A stretch of DNA of 60,189 nt, from positions 5,603-65,791 of the forward strand of contig DHXX01000016.1 of NCBI GenBank assembly GCA_002413865.1, given 5' to 3'. Made by a program: the position numbers and the translations under genes. This DNA is from Candidatus Saccharibacteria bacterium UBA5145. Its GTDB lineage: Bacteria > Patescibacteriota > Saccharimonadia > Saccharimonadales > UBA4665. Shown here one piece after another: positions 40,359 through 48,493 of this stretch. A model generated the notes under the pieces. The model was given only the letters and a program-made list of their open reading frames with translations, did no database searches and was not told the DNA's origin. Numbering within the stretch: position 1 is the first letter of the stretch; each line of letters begins with the position of its first letter.

Positions 40359-42296
40359 ATGGGCCGCCCAGTCGTACTCAGTAATAATCAACTGTTCGTC
40401 GGCCTCGATGAAAGCGGCCTAGTCCACGATTTTTATTACCCTTACGTCGGCCTCGAGAACTTGACCACGGCGCGCAGTAGTCAGCACAAAATCGGCGTCT
40501 GGGTCGACGGCCAGTTCAGCTGGACCGATGATGGTAGTTGGGAAATCAACGTTGATTTCGAAGACGACGCCCTGATCAGTCATATCACGCTACATTCCAC
40601 CGCCCTCAGCATCAGTCTTTTACTGCAGGACTTTATCGACCCCGACTGTAACGCCCTGATTCGCCACATCACGCTCAGCAACGACTCGGCCGACGAACGC
40701 GATATCCGCTTGTTTATGCACCAGGTGTTCGAGATCTCCCGCTCCGGCCGAGCCGATACGGCGATGTACGTCCCCGACGACCATTACGTGCTCGATTACA
40801 AGGGTCGGCACTGTCTGTTAATCGCCGGTAAGTTCGCCAGTGGCAAGGACTTCGACCAGTACGCTGTTGGTAATTATGGGATTGAAGGTAAATCCGGCAC
40901 CTTTAAAGACGCCGAAGACGGCGAATTATCAGAGAACGCCGTCGAACACGGCGGGGTCGATAGCGTGATCCGTTTTCAGGAACGGCTGACTGGCGGCCAA
41001 ACTACAGTTATCGACTACTGGGTCATCGCCACAAGTAATCAGTCCGACGCCCAAAAACTCCACATCAGCTTCAAAAAACAAGATATGGCCGAGCGGCTCG
41101 CCCAAGCCCGCCGCCACTGGCAGTCCTGGCTGGGAGACGCCGATGTCGACGTTTCGACCGACAACCGCCGCACCCTGCAGCACAGCCTGTTAGTCGTCAA
41201 GGCCCACTGTGACAAGCGTGGTTCGGTGTTGGCGAGTGGTGACTCGAGTATATTCAACTATGGCCGCGATTATTACTGCTACTGCTGGCCGCGTGACGCC
41301 GCCTACGCCTTATGGCCCTTGATTCGGCTCGGTCACTTCGAGGAAGCCAAAAAGTTCTTTGGCTTTGCCCGCGACACGGCCCATAAAGACGGGTACTTGA
41401 TGCACAAGTATCAACCCGACCGCGCCATCGGCAGCACCTGGCACCCACTGGTGCACGGCCGCCACAGCGAACTCGCCATCCAAGAAGACGAGACGGCCAG
41501 CGTCGTCTTTATGATCGGCGAGTATTTCCAGGCCAGTCAGGACAGAGCCCTGATTGACGACATGTACCACAGTTTTATCGTCCCGGCCGCCAACTTCATG
41601 ACCAATTTTATCGACGAGCCGACCGGCTTACCGCACGCCAGCTATGACCTATGGGAGGAAAAGTTTCTAACCAGCACCTATAGCGTCAGTGTGACCATCG
41701 CCGGCCTCCAGGCAGCCGCTAAGCTGGCCAAGTTGGTCGAGGCGCCCGAAGACGCCGATCGCTGGAAACGAGCCGCTGACGGCATCCGTGAGAACCTAGA
41801 CAAGCTCTATCACGCCGACGGCTACTTCGTCAAAGGCTTTTTGCTGCAAGACAACGGCGAACTCGCCTATGACAATACGCTCGATATCTCGAGCCTCTAC
41901 GGCCCTTATATGTACGCCGGGCTGCCGCTCGACGATGAACGCCTCGTCAATACCGCCAAACACGTCGAAGAACGGTTGCTCAATGCCACGCCGAGTGGCG
42001 GCGTCCTGCGCTACGAGCACGATAACTACTTCCTGACCAAGCGACAGTATCTGGGCAATCCCTGGGTCGTCTGTACTTTGTGGCTGGCCCAATACTACGC
42101 CAGCACCCAGCAGACGCAAAAAGCCCAAAACTTATTGCAGTGGTCACTCGACCGCCAACTACCGAGCGGCATACTGAGTGAACAGTTTGACCCGGAAACG
42201 GCCGCCCCACTGGGGGTCACGCCTCTAGTGTGGAGCCACGCCGAAATGATCAACACGATCCTCGACCTTAGCAGCAAGCAGGAGCTCGGGAATTAG
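40359..42296 (+). CDS. Glycoside hydrolase family 15 (glucoamylase-like)
   Basis: 645 aa. An N-terminal beta-sandwich (about 1-270) is followed by an (alpha/alpha)6 barrel. GH15 hallmarks are CYCWPRDAAYALW (W-P-R-D substrate block, near residue 308), SYDLWEEKFLTSTYS with the general-acid Glu, and TPLVWSHAEMI with the general-base Glu near the C-terminus. There is no signal peptide. It removes glucose from alpha-1,4/1,6-glucan ends or hydrolyses small alpha-glucosides inside the cell. The stop TAG lies within a TAATTAG word repeat. Confidence 0.92.
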   Translation: MGRPVVLSNNQLFVGLDESGLVHDFYYPYVGLENLTTARSSQHKIGVWVDGQFSWTDDGSWEINVDFEDDALISHITLHSTALSISLLLQDFIDPDCNALIRHITLSNDSADERDIRLFMHQVFEISRSGRADTAMYVPDDHYVLDYKGRHCLLIAGKFASGKDFDQYAVGNYGIEGKSGTFKDAEDGELSENAVEHGGVDSVIRFQERLTGGQTTVIDYWVIATSNQSDAQKLHISFKKQDMAERLAQARRHWQSWLGDADVDVSTDNRRTLQHSLLVVKAHCDKRGSVLASGDSSIFNYGRDYYCYCWPRDAAYALWPLIRLGHFEEAKKFFGFARDTAHKDGYLMHKYQPDRAIGSTWHPLVHGRHSELAIQEDETASVVFMIGEYFQASQDRALIDDMYHSFIVPAANFMTNFIDEPTGLPHASYDLWEEKFLTSTYSVSVTIAGLQAAAKLAKLVEAPEDADRWKRAADGIRENLDKLYHADGYFVKGFLLQDNGELAYDNTLDISSLYGPYMYAGLPLDDERLVNTAKHVEERLLNATPSGGVLRYEHDNYFLTKRQYLGNPWVVCTLWLAQYYASTQQTQKAQNLLQWSLDRQLPSGILSEQFDPETAAPLGVTPLVWSHAEMINTILDLSSKQELGN

Positions 42297-42390
42297 TAAT
42301 TAGTAATTAGTAATTAGTAATTTGATGCTAGCGTTATACGGCAATAGCTGCTCGATTCCCTAATTCCTAATTTCCGATTCCTAGTTCCCC
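42288..42390. repeat. Inverted repeat built of TAATTAG words, starting inside the GH15 3' end
   Basis: The left arm (42288-42323) is four to five copies of TAATTAG after GGGAA; the right arm (42355-42390) is CTAATTCC/CTAGTTCCC words. GGGAATTAG pairs with the final CTAGTTCCC allowing a mismatch. It sits between convergent GH15 and rpmG. Confidence 0.7.
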
Positions 42391-42405
42391 ACTTCGATTA
42401 CAAAT

Positions 42406-42427
42406 AAAAAGAGGCACCGCAGTGCCC
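42406..42427 (-). terminator. rpmG terminator
   Basis: Minus strand GGCAC-TGCG-GTGCC followed by TCTTTTT, 24 bp after the rpmG stop. Confidence 0.7.
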
Positions 42428-42450
42428 CTTCCCGTGTTGACTCGCAAAAC

Positions 42451-42654
42451 TTATTTCTTGGGTTTGACTTCGTTGCGTCCCAAACTCTTCTTGGTCTCGG
42501 TGAATAAGACGACCTTGCGGAGTTTCGGGCTGTACTTGCGTAAGCTAAGTTTCTCAGGGGTGTTCATGGTATTTTTGGTCGTGTAATAACGGCGTTCGCC
42601 ACTCTCTTCACTGATCATACCGATAATTTTGCGTTTGCCGCCTTTTTTGGCCAT
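42451..42654 (-). CDS. rpmG: 50S ribosomal protein L33, cysteine-free form
   Basis: 67 aa. The core YYTTKNTMNTPEKLSLRKYS and VVLFTETK match L33. Both zinc CxxC pairs of the C+ form are replaced: the first by residues in ISEESGE, the second by YSPKLRK. A 15-residue basic C-terminal tail (SLGRNEVKPKK) is extra. It is a solitary gene with its own terminator, as often seen for rpmG. Confidence 0.9.
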   Translation of the reverse strand: MAKKGGKRKIIGMISEESGERRYYTTKNTMNTPEKLSLRKYSPKLRKVVLFTETKKSLGRNEVKPKK

Positions 42655-42742
42655 AGAAACTAAACCTTTTTCAATTAATCTTCTCTATCTTAACAGATAC
42701 AATGTCCGCTGTAAACACCTTGACGCCTTCTAATGGAAAGTA

Positions 42743-43441
42743 TTAGTGACTTATAACTGCGTCAATTGGCCTTAACAGCAGGCTTTGCCATGCTTGCAAT
42801 AAGGGAAGAGTATCCTCATCTGACATTGAAGCTGGGACGCTTGATTGGGGCACGAGCTCTTCGTCGGTAGTAGGTCGATAACCGCTATATCCTCGCAATG
42901 ATGAGGCAGAAGAATCCACGGAACTACCAGTTGCTACCGTTTTTTCGCACGATAAAAGATCTCCGTTATTATTCACCACAATCCCGAGGTAAGTTATGCT
43001 AGATCCTCCCCCGCTAGAATGGCTCTCCTCCCAGGAGGCACTTCTTATAACCTGGGACGTCAAAAACCAGAGGGACATCGGCTCACGTGTCGTTCTATTA
43101 ACTGTTCTGTCCGGCGATTGTCCTCGCAGCCTCAAAAATTGAAGCAGCCCTCGCGGTTCGGGCTCGACCTTGACGATAGGCACCCTGCTGCTATCTATCG
43201 CTTTAGGCGAGTCTCTAGTACTTAGCTGGTAGTGCTTTGCAGCTTGTTTGGCATATTCACGTATTCGCCATGCAATTTGCGGTTGTACTTCTGCCTTCTT
43301 CGCAAGTATTTCTTGTAGTCTTTGCTGTCTCCTAGCTAGATCCTCGGCGTCATTCTGCTCTTTATACATTCGTTGACTACTTTCAGCATCGAAGCGTGTA
43401 ACTGCAAGTCTAATTCTTTCTGAAAATTCTGATTCACTCAT
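42743..43441 (-). CDS. Unknown 232-aa protein
   Basis: Not recognised. The N-terminal 90 residues are a charged helix (YKEQNDAEDLARRQQRLQEI) that may be a coiled coil; the middle is basic, and the last 80 residues are Ser-rich and low complexity (SGGGSSITYLG; SSVDSSASSLRGYSGY). There is no signal peptide. It is relatively AT-rich and could be accessory. No operon partner. Confidence 0.5.
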   Translation of the reverse strand: MSESEFSERIRLAVTRFDAESSQRMYKEQNDAEDLARRQQRLQEILAKKAEVQPQIAWRIREYAKQAAKHYQLSTRDSPKAIDSSRVPIVKVEPEPRGLLQFLRLRGQSPDRTVNRTTREPMSLWFLTSQVIRSASWEESHSSGGGSSITYLGIVVNNNGDLLSCEKTVATGSSVDSSASSLRGYSGYRPTTDEELVPQSSVPASMSDEDTLPLLQAWQSLLLRPIDAVISH

Positions 43442-43831
43442 TGCTTTGAAGCCTCACACGCTTCCGTTACGATGCCAGAGTTACTAATATGTTAACACAT
43501 ATTTTACCATGTGCTTTGCCTTATCGCAATTATGTTTAGCAGAGTGGCTGAATCGAGCAGTAAGCAATGGTACTGCACTCGTATGCAGCCCAGTTTAGGC
43601 CCGCAATTACAAAAATACCGACTGATCAAGCCGGTATTTAAGTTTTTCCTCTTGCAAGAAAAGAATTTTGTAAGTGTATTTCTTTTGGATTTACGCTTAT
43701 CAAGCTTATGGTAATCCTTTACAATCATATTGTCAACACTTATTTTAGTGTGCTTTTTATCACAGACGGAATTGTTCCGACTTGCCTGCTGGTCGCTGTT
43801 AGTCTGGTCCAAGTTTGCACTATCAGCAAAC
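43442..43831. other. Gene-free stretch
   Basis: No convincing gene. Holds a possible minus-strand promoter (TTGACA, 17 bp, TACCAT near 43711-43739), whose target is not evident, and AT-rich sequence. Confidence 0.4.
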
Positions 43832-43860
43832 AAAAAGCTCCAGTCGTTTGACTGGAGCTT
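43832..43860 (-). terminator. tRNA-Thr(GGT) terminator
   Basis: Minus strand AAGCTCCAGTC-AAAC-GACTGGAGCTT followed by TTT, an 11-bp stem starting 11 nt after the tRNA CCA. Confidence 0.85.
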
Positions 43861-43870
43861 AAAGGCAATT

Positions 43871-43945
43871 TGGAGCCACCTTTGAGACTCGAACTCAAGA
43901 CCCCATCCTTACCATGGATGTGCTCTACCACTGAGCTAAGGCGGC
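43871..43945 (-). tRNA. tRNA-Thr (anticodon GGT)
   Basis: 75 nt, CCA encoded. Anticodon stem CATCC/GGATG with loop ATGGTAA; T arm TTGAG-TTCGAGT-CTCAA. A TACAAT -10 box lies about 17 bp upstream. Confidence 0.95.
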
Positions 43946-43990
43946 TAATTACTCCATAGATTGTACCAAACCAACGACTATATTCATACC

Positions 43991-44143
43991 TTAGGCCTTC
44001 TTTACTACTTTGTCCTCTAAGCGGGACAGAACTTTCTTGACCGCCCGGTGAGTCACCAGTTGTTTCATGCCCGTGCTACCGACCAATAGGTCGTTGTGTT
44101 GAAAGTCATCAAGCGTTCCCCGGGCGATAGTATAATCATCCAT
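43991..44143 (-). CDS. Possible 50-aa protein
   Basis: The frame starts MDDYTIARGTLDDFQHND at ATG 44143 and ends LEDKVVKKA. It has good coding character and lies after the 268-aa gene, whose stop is 63 bp upstream. There is no family. The frame extends upstream into that gene without a better start, so the true N-terminus is unsure. Confidence 0.35.
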   Translation of the reverse strand: MDDYTIARGTLDDFQHNDLLVGSTGMKQLVTHRAVKKVLSRLEDKVVKKA

Positions 44144-44205
44144 GAAGCGCGTTAAGTGCTCTTCTATGAACTGGTAATCGATCGGGGAATGGTCTGAGCG
44201 GCCGG

Positions 44206-45012
44206 CTACTCGTTGGCGGCTTTGAGGTTTTTGAGCTGGGCCCGGAAGCGGTTGTCTTCTTTGACGGCCTGGTGCCACTTGGACTCGTAGACTTTGGTAA
44301 GGATATCTGACCAGAGGCGCTGATGCTCGATAATATTCCGATTACCCTTGAGCTCGCTGTTAAAACCGTAGATCGGGTGCGCGGCGTGGTAGACATCGTA
44401 ATAGGCGATAGTTGATTCGATCAATTGTGCCGACTCGCTGGTTTGGTCAAACAAAGACGCGATTGCCTCGCCCGGATAACCCAGAAGCACCCCAAAGCGG
44501 ATATTGTGCGGCGCCCAATAGTCGGTTGCCCACTTATTTGGCAGCTCGTTTGAATAGATAGCGGCATAGATTTGCTTTTCTACCAGATAAGCCCAGGCCA
44601 TCAATCGATCAAAACTATAGGGTGCTTTGGGTTCGATCCAGGCATTGAGTTTATATTGCGCCGGAATCCTTTTTAGGGCCGAGGTGTTGACCAAATAATA
44701 AGAGAACTTCTCATTACTTTTGGTTGAGTACTCACTGCGTTGCGATTCGAGGTGCAAACCGTACGATCGGAGAAGTTCTGTCAGACGGCTAACCTCTTTT
44801 TCGGTCAAGAAATCGTTCGGGTCGTCCATGTAGACATCAAAGGCTCTGACGCCCGACAAGGTGAGCACGACGTCGGCGCGCAACAACAGCGGCAGGGCGG
44901 CCGTATTGAGGTCGCCGATGGCTTGCAATATTTCTAGCGCGTTCTGAGCATACATCACGGCCGACTCTTGCGGCAGCGAATAGGAGAACGCGTTATAAGT
45001 ATCTACGGGCAT
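44206..45012 (-). CDS. Unknown 268-aa protein, possibly nucleotidyltransferase-like
   Basis: Not confidently recognised. Residues 35-75 read ALPLLLRADVVLTLSGVRAFDVYMDD, then DFLTEKEVSRLTELLRSYGL, which loosely resembles nucleotidyltransferase-fold proteins of the AbiEii class but without a clear GSxxxxxD motif. The second half is helical and aromatic-rich. A TATTAT box lies 6 nt before the ATG, suggesting a leaderless mRNA. No partner gene is evident. Confidence 0.5.
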   Translation of the reverse strand: MPVDTYNAFSYSLPQESAVMYAQNALEILQAIGDLNTAALPLLLRADVVLTLSGVRAFDVYMDDPNDFLTEKEVSRLTELLRSYGLHLESQRSEYSTKSNEKFSYYLVNTSALKRIPAQYKLNAWIEPKAPYSFDRLMAWAYLVEKQIYAAIYSNELPNKWATDYWAPHNIRFGVLLGYPGEAIASLFDQTSESAQLIESTIAYYDVYHAAHPIYGFNSELKGNRNIIEHQRLWSDILTKVYESKWHQAVKEDNRFRAQLKNLKAANE

Positions 45013-45077
45013 AACTTAATAATAGCAAAACAAACTTGGATTAAAGAGCTTCTTTTCTGGAGCCCTAGTCCGGGCCA

Positions 45078-45106
45078 CAAAAAAACACCGGCTCACGTCT
45101 GGTGTT
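45078..45106 (-). terminator. Terminator after the 125-aa gene
   Basis: Minus strand ACACCAGACG...CCGGTGT followed by TTTTTT, about 40 bp after the stop codon. Confidence 0.65.
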
Positions 45107-45113
45107 GTCTATA

Positions 45114-45147
45114 TGGTGCAGTGTGATCTACGATGTTAGAACTATTC
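45114..45147 (-). repeat. 3'-end repeat, copy 1
   Basis: Spans the stop of the 125-aa gene. On the minus strand it reads GAATAGTTCTAAC...TAGAT...TGCACCA; related copies are at 45607-45640 and 45964-45997. Confidence 0.6.
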
Positions 45148-45519
45148 TGCTGGCATCTCGGGTTTAATTACTGAGTTGATTAATGCTACGGCTCCGGTTC
45201 TGACTGCAGATGTCTCTGGTGTTGGTGGTTGTTTCATAGGCTCAACAATTTGCCCATACAGTTCTTCTAATTGTGGTCTTATGCTAGGTAGCGCGTCCAC
45301 TAGCCTACTGATTTGTTCGGGCTCACATTTACGAAGCGCAGCAAACTGAGTTACGCCCGATATCCAACCATCGTTTAGACTTAATTCTTCACCATCATCA
45401 AACTTTATAAGACATGTTCCATCACCCATCCACCCCGAAAAGGTCATTTCCCCTATTTGGCCATATCTTTCGTGTCTGGGATCAATTACTACAGGTGCCA
45501 CTTCACTAATATTTGCCAC
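45142..45519 (-). CDS. Unknown 125-aa protein
   Basis: Soluble acidic protein. The first 65 residues look like a small SH3/KOW-like barrel (YGQIGEMTFSGWMGDG, LIKFDDGEELSL); the rest is helical (QISRLVDALPSIRPQLEELYG). It starts at GTG 45519 with AAGGAG 7 nt upstream. AT-rich accessory gene. The stop codon lies inside repeat copy 1. Function unknown. Confidence 0.55.
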   Translation of the reverse strand: MANISEVAPVVIDPRHERYGQIGEMTFSGWMGDGTCLIKFDDGEELSLNDGWISGVTQFAALRKCEPEQISRLVDALPSIRPQLEELYGQIVEPMKQPPTPETSAVRTGAVALINSVIKPEMPAE

Positions 45520-45606
45520 GTCTCATCTCCTTGTATTGTTATATTATAATGCCTAAAGGTTCTAACGTACAGAATGCTCTAATAGAATTAACAGGAACCG
45601 AAATCG

Positions 45607-45640
45607 TGGTGCAAAGTTATCTACAAAGTCAGAACTATTC
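45607..45640 (-). repeat. 3'-end repeat, copy 2
   Basis: Spans the stop of the 92-aa gene; shares a 17-bp exact block (ACAAAGTCAGAACTATT on the + strand) with copy 3. Confidence 0.65.
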
Positions 45641-45913
45641 TTGTCTCGCAAGCCTCTGCTCTTCTATAGACGCTATAACCAATACAGTCAGCGCTTCGTC
45701 TGTTTCGCCACTAGCGCCCGCAACAATTTCAACAAAAGCAGTATAAGGGTAGTAAATGATACCTCGAACTACAGTACCAGCTATCCGCTTTATGAATGTA
45801 TCTAGTGTTTCATTCGCTTCTCTAGGTCTGTAATAAGAAGGACTGCCGTCACCGTTCTGAAGTACCGCTAATTGTGCGGGTGGCCACTGCGTGTCTCGAT
45901 TTGTTTCACTCAT
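45635..45913 (-). CDS. Unknown 92-aa protein
   Basis: Small soluble protein with GDGSPSYYRPREANETLDTF and a hydrophobic strand-rich middle (GTVVRGIIYYPYTAFVEIVAGAS), ending with a helix (LVIASIEEQRLARQE). Not recognised. It lies between two copies of the 3'-end repeat, which makes it look like a one-gene cassette. Confidence 0.5.
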   Translation of the reverse strand: MSETNRDTQWPPAQLAVLQNGDGSPSYYRPREANETLDTFIKRIAGTVVRGIIYYPYTAFVEIVAGASGETDEALTVLVIASIEEQRLARQE

Positions 45914-45963
45914 AGTTCTTCAATAGTGAGATCTATTTTCTTTTAATGCAAGCATAAACGATT

Positions 45964-45997
45964 TGGTGCGGCATAATAGACAAAGTCAGAACTATTT
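45964..45997 (-). repeat. 3'-end repeat, copy 3
   Basis: Spans the stop of the VOC-family gene remnant. TGGTGC and AAAGTCAGAACTATT blocks match copy 2. Confidence 0.65.
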
Positions 45998-46090
45998 TGG
46001 TGGCTGGATAAAGCCAGTATTATTTCCATCAGGATCTAAAATGGCAAAATATAGTACACAAGCATCGTTATTTGTATAAGTAGTGCGAAC
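45992..46090 (-). pseudogene. C-terminal remnant of a VOC/glyoxalase-family gene
   Basis: 32 codons ending in TAG encode VLYFAILDPDGNNTGF and a final QPPK, the last strand of glyoxalase/bleomycin-resistance (VOC) proteins with the D-P-D-G-N block. The rest of the gene is missing; the HExxH gene begins at 46091 on the other strand, exactly where the similarity stops. This indicates truncation by insertion or rearrangement. Confidence 0.65.
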
Positions 46091-47998
46091 ATGTCAAAAT
46101 ACAAGATTATGTTAGCAAACTATGAGACGGACCCAAATCTGGTTGACGCCTACCGACTATCATACGAGGAGGCCGAGCAGTTCGGTGCCGTGCAAGATCG
46201 TTCAGGGCTAACTATGGCCGCCCCCGAAACATTGAACTTTTTGCCTAACTCTACGAGCGCCACCGTTTCGGAAAGAATTGATAAAGCAATTGCTGACATC
46301 GGTGAATTAAGCCTTGGAACCGGTTCAATCAGCGAAGTCAGCGCGATATTTCACAGACAGCAGAATAGATCAGCCGCTATGAATTATCTGGCCGCTTGTG
46401 ACGCAACGGTCTTGAGCCAGTATAACGAGCTGAGCGGAAAAGTGGACTTTCTGGATATAGTGGGGGCAAATCTCTGCGAAATAGCCCAACTCGAAGACTC
46501 GACGAGGGATATACGCACCGGCTTTATCGGCAGCTTATTGCAAGATTATCTAACCGTCAATCCAACGGCTAATTTTAACTTCGATGCGCCAGACTCTCTG
46601 CGGTCTGTCGAGAAATTTATGGCGTTTTATGCTCAGGAAGTCGACAAGACGCTTATCGAACAAGTCTGGACCGTCAAGGTTGATAGATGGAGGGTGGACT
46701 TTGGGCAAGCACTCAACACGCCAAAAGCTCACCGCTATATAACAAAATCTGCGCGCGAACAAGGTGCAAAAATTGCCCGTACGATACCGGTAGTTATTAT
46801 CGACCCCTTACTGTCATTAATTAACAGCAAGATCAGGAATAATGACGAATACGGTGTATTTAATGCCGAAGACCGTACGATAGAGATTGATCCGTTTATG
46901 GTCGTTACGCCCTCTAAGCAACCCCCTGATCAACCGCGGGAACTGAACAAATACCAACACGAGCTTACTGATGCCGAAGCAAAGAGTACGCTTTTCCATG
47001 AACTTATCCATGCCATGACGAACTCATACTATCGCCGGGAAGTCTTCGACAAAGTCGATTTACCAGTAGTAGGAAATGCGACCAATGACAACACCAGCGA
47101 GCTAGTTGATGTCATGGACCTGTGGCCGCTCTATTGGATGGAAGGTATGACCGAAAAACTAGAGTGCGCACTATTTAGCGAACAGTACGAATTGGAAGTC
47201 TTACCTCCTAGACTTGGCCGCGACGATGAGGCAGTTTGGCGAGATGAAATAAGTCTCAACCCCCAAGAACTGGGAAGTGACGCAAAAGTAACTGAACTGC
47301 GCACCAAACTACCAGGCGCCTATTGGGAGTACCGGCTATTGATAGATACTATGTTTGCCAAACTAGATTGGGAGGCTGCCGGATTGACCTGGCGTCAAGC
47401 CGAACAGCTAGCGTTCAAGGCGTTTACAGAGACACCGGCCACCCAGGATATCCCGTCGACCCACCAACACCGCCAGACGTTTATCGAGGCTATTAATCTG
47501 GCCGCTCACCCAGGCTTTTTTATGAAGCTCAGTAACCTCGAGGAACAGTACGGTACAGAGCTGGCAACTGACATCCTGACCGACCCCGAGTTTGACCCAC
47601 ACGAACCAGCCGGTTTACCGTGGTTAGCTAGTGATTTTGAGGCTAGTCGGCTGCTGAACGGACTGGTGCCCACAGTGATTGCGCTGGCACTACAGTACAA
47701 AATTAGGCTGAAACTTTTGGGATCACCGGAATCAATTATCGACCACTCCAATCAGCACATAAGCGAATTAGAGACCGACATAACCCGCATTGATATTTTC
47801 AAACTGGCTAGTGAGGGGATGAAACTAGTTTTGGAACAACGTCATCCGGCTCGGAAGAGTCCTACTCTAGCGGCTAGAATGCTCAATGGTACGTTTGGCG
47901 ACCGACTGACCGTCAAGCTGGTTAAGCGCCCGGTGGCCGACTTGAGCGAGGCACAGGCGGCCATCGAGAGCTGGAGGGCGCTCAACAATACGCTATAG
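46091..47998 (+). CDS. Large cytosolic protein with HExxH metallopeptidase motif
   Basis: 635 aa with no signal peptide or membrane helix. The zinc motif FHELIHAMTNSYYRR (HExxH near residue 303) is followed about 50 residues later by WMEGMTEKLE, whose Glu would be the third ligand of a gluzincin. The flanking 290-residue N-terminal and 280-residue C-terminal parts are helical and unrecognised. Family unknown: it may be a peptidase that processes an intracellular target, or an effector. A TATAAG box lies 10 nt before the ATG. Its start truncates a VOC-family remnant. Confidence 0.65.
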   Translation: MSKYKIMLANYETDPNLVDAYRLSYEEAEQFGAVQDRSGLTMAAPETLNFLPNSTSATVSERIDKAIADIGELSLGTGSISEVSAIFHRQQNRSAAMNYLAACDATVLSQYNELSGKVDFLDIVGANLCEIAQLEDSTRDIRTGFIGSLLQDYLTVNPTANFNFDAPDSLRSVEKFMAFYAQEVDKTLIEQVWTVKVDRWRVDFGQALNTPKAHRYITKSAREQGAKIARTIPVVIIDPLLSLINSKIRNNDEYGVFNAEDRTIEIDPFMVVTPSKQPPDQPRELNKYQHELTDAEAKSTLFHELIHAMTNSYYRREVFDKVDLPVVGNATNDNTSELVDVMDLWPLYWMEGMTEKLECALFSEQYELEVLPPRLGRDDEAVWRDEISLNPQELGSDAKVTELRTKLPGAYWEYRLLIDTMFAKLDWEAAGLTWRQAEQLAFKAFTETPATQDIPSTHQHRQTFIEAINLAAHPGFFMKLSNLEEQYGTELATDILTDPEFDPHEPAGLPWLASDFEASRLLNGLVPTVIALALQYKIRLKLLGSPESIIDHSNQHISELETDITRIDIFKLASEGMKLVLEQRHPARKSPTLAARMLNGTFGDRLTVKLVKRPVADLSEAQAAIESWRALNNTL

Positions 47999-48097
47999 AC
48001 TGTCAGCTATTATTCGTTAAGATTCGTCGGCTCAGTAACCAAATCAACAAGACTTCCGAAGAAGTCTACTAAGTATTTATCTATGTGCTGCGGAATG

Positions 48098-48218
48098 TAG
48101 GATGCGGACTTCGTCCTTCGCCGCTGCGGCGTGCTCGAAGTAAACTTCTGCGCGCGTCCTCGCTCTGCCGAACCCTGGGATGGCTGCGCCATTAGGCTCT
48201 TGTAGCCTGCGCCTCTAA
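48098..48218 (-). other. Hairpin-rich sequence downstream of tRNA-Tyr
   Basis: Minus-strand hairpins: AGGCT-ACAAG-AGCCT, ATGGC-GCA-GCCAT, GAAG-TTTA-CTTC (48148-48137), CGCCG-CAG-CGGCG and GGAC-GAA-GTCC. Order and flanking words match the sequence after tRNA-Trp (31211-31265), with base changes that keep stems paired. Confidence 0.55.
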
Positions 48219-48260
48219 CCAAATTAAAAACACCAGCTTGCGCTGGTGGTTTTAATTTGG
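48219..48260 (-). terminator. tRNA-Tyr 3' terminator hairpin
   Basis: Begins at the tRNA CCA. Minus strand CCAAATTAAAACCACCAGC...GCTGGTGTTTTTAATTTGG, a long stem of the same design as that after tRNA-Trp. Confidence 0.75.
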
Positions 48261-48342
48261 TGCGGGGTGTAGGATTCGAACCTACGAACTCGAGGAGGGC
48301 AGATTTACAGTCTGCTGTGTTTGACCGCTTCACTAACCCCGC
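48258..48342 (-). tRNA. tRNA-Tyr (anticodon GTA)
   Basis: 85 nt, CCA encoded, with the long variable arm of class II tRNAs. Acceptor GCGGGGT/ACCCCGC; anticodon loop CTGTAAA in stem CAGA/TCTG. Confidence 0.96.
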
Positions 48343-48493
48343 ACGACTTTGCGTTGCAAAGTATTTTTCAGGTAGCATTTTACATTTTACAATAATTGCC
48401 TGCTCCGAAGAAATTATTTAAGCAAAAGCTATGCTTTTGTCCATCAATAAAAATTGGTAAGTGTGAATTGTTAAATACTTTGCAAAAAATGCT

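Noticed and set aside
43540..43625. Possible tRNA-Leu/Ser-like sequence (GCAGAGTGGCTGAATCG)
   Set aside because: Cannot be folded into a full cloverleaf and lacks a T arm and CCA end.
48010..48378. Minus-strand ORF of 122 codons
   Set aside because: Runs through tRNA-Tyr, its terminator and the structured flank.
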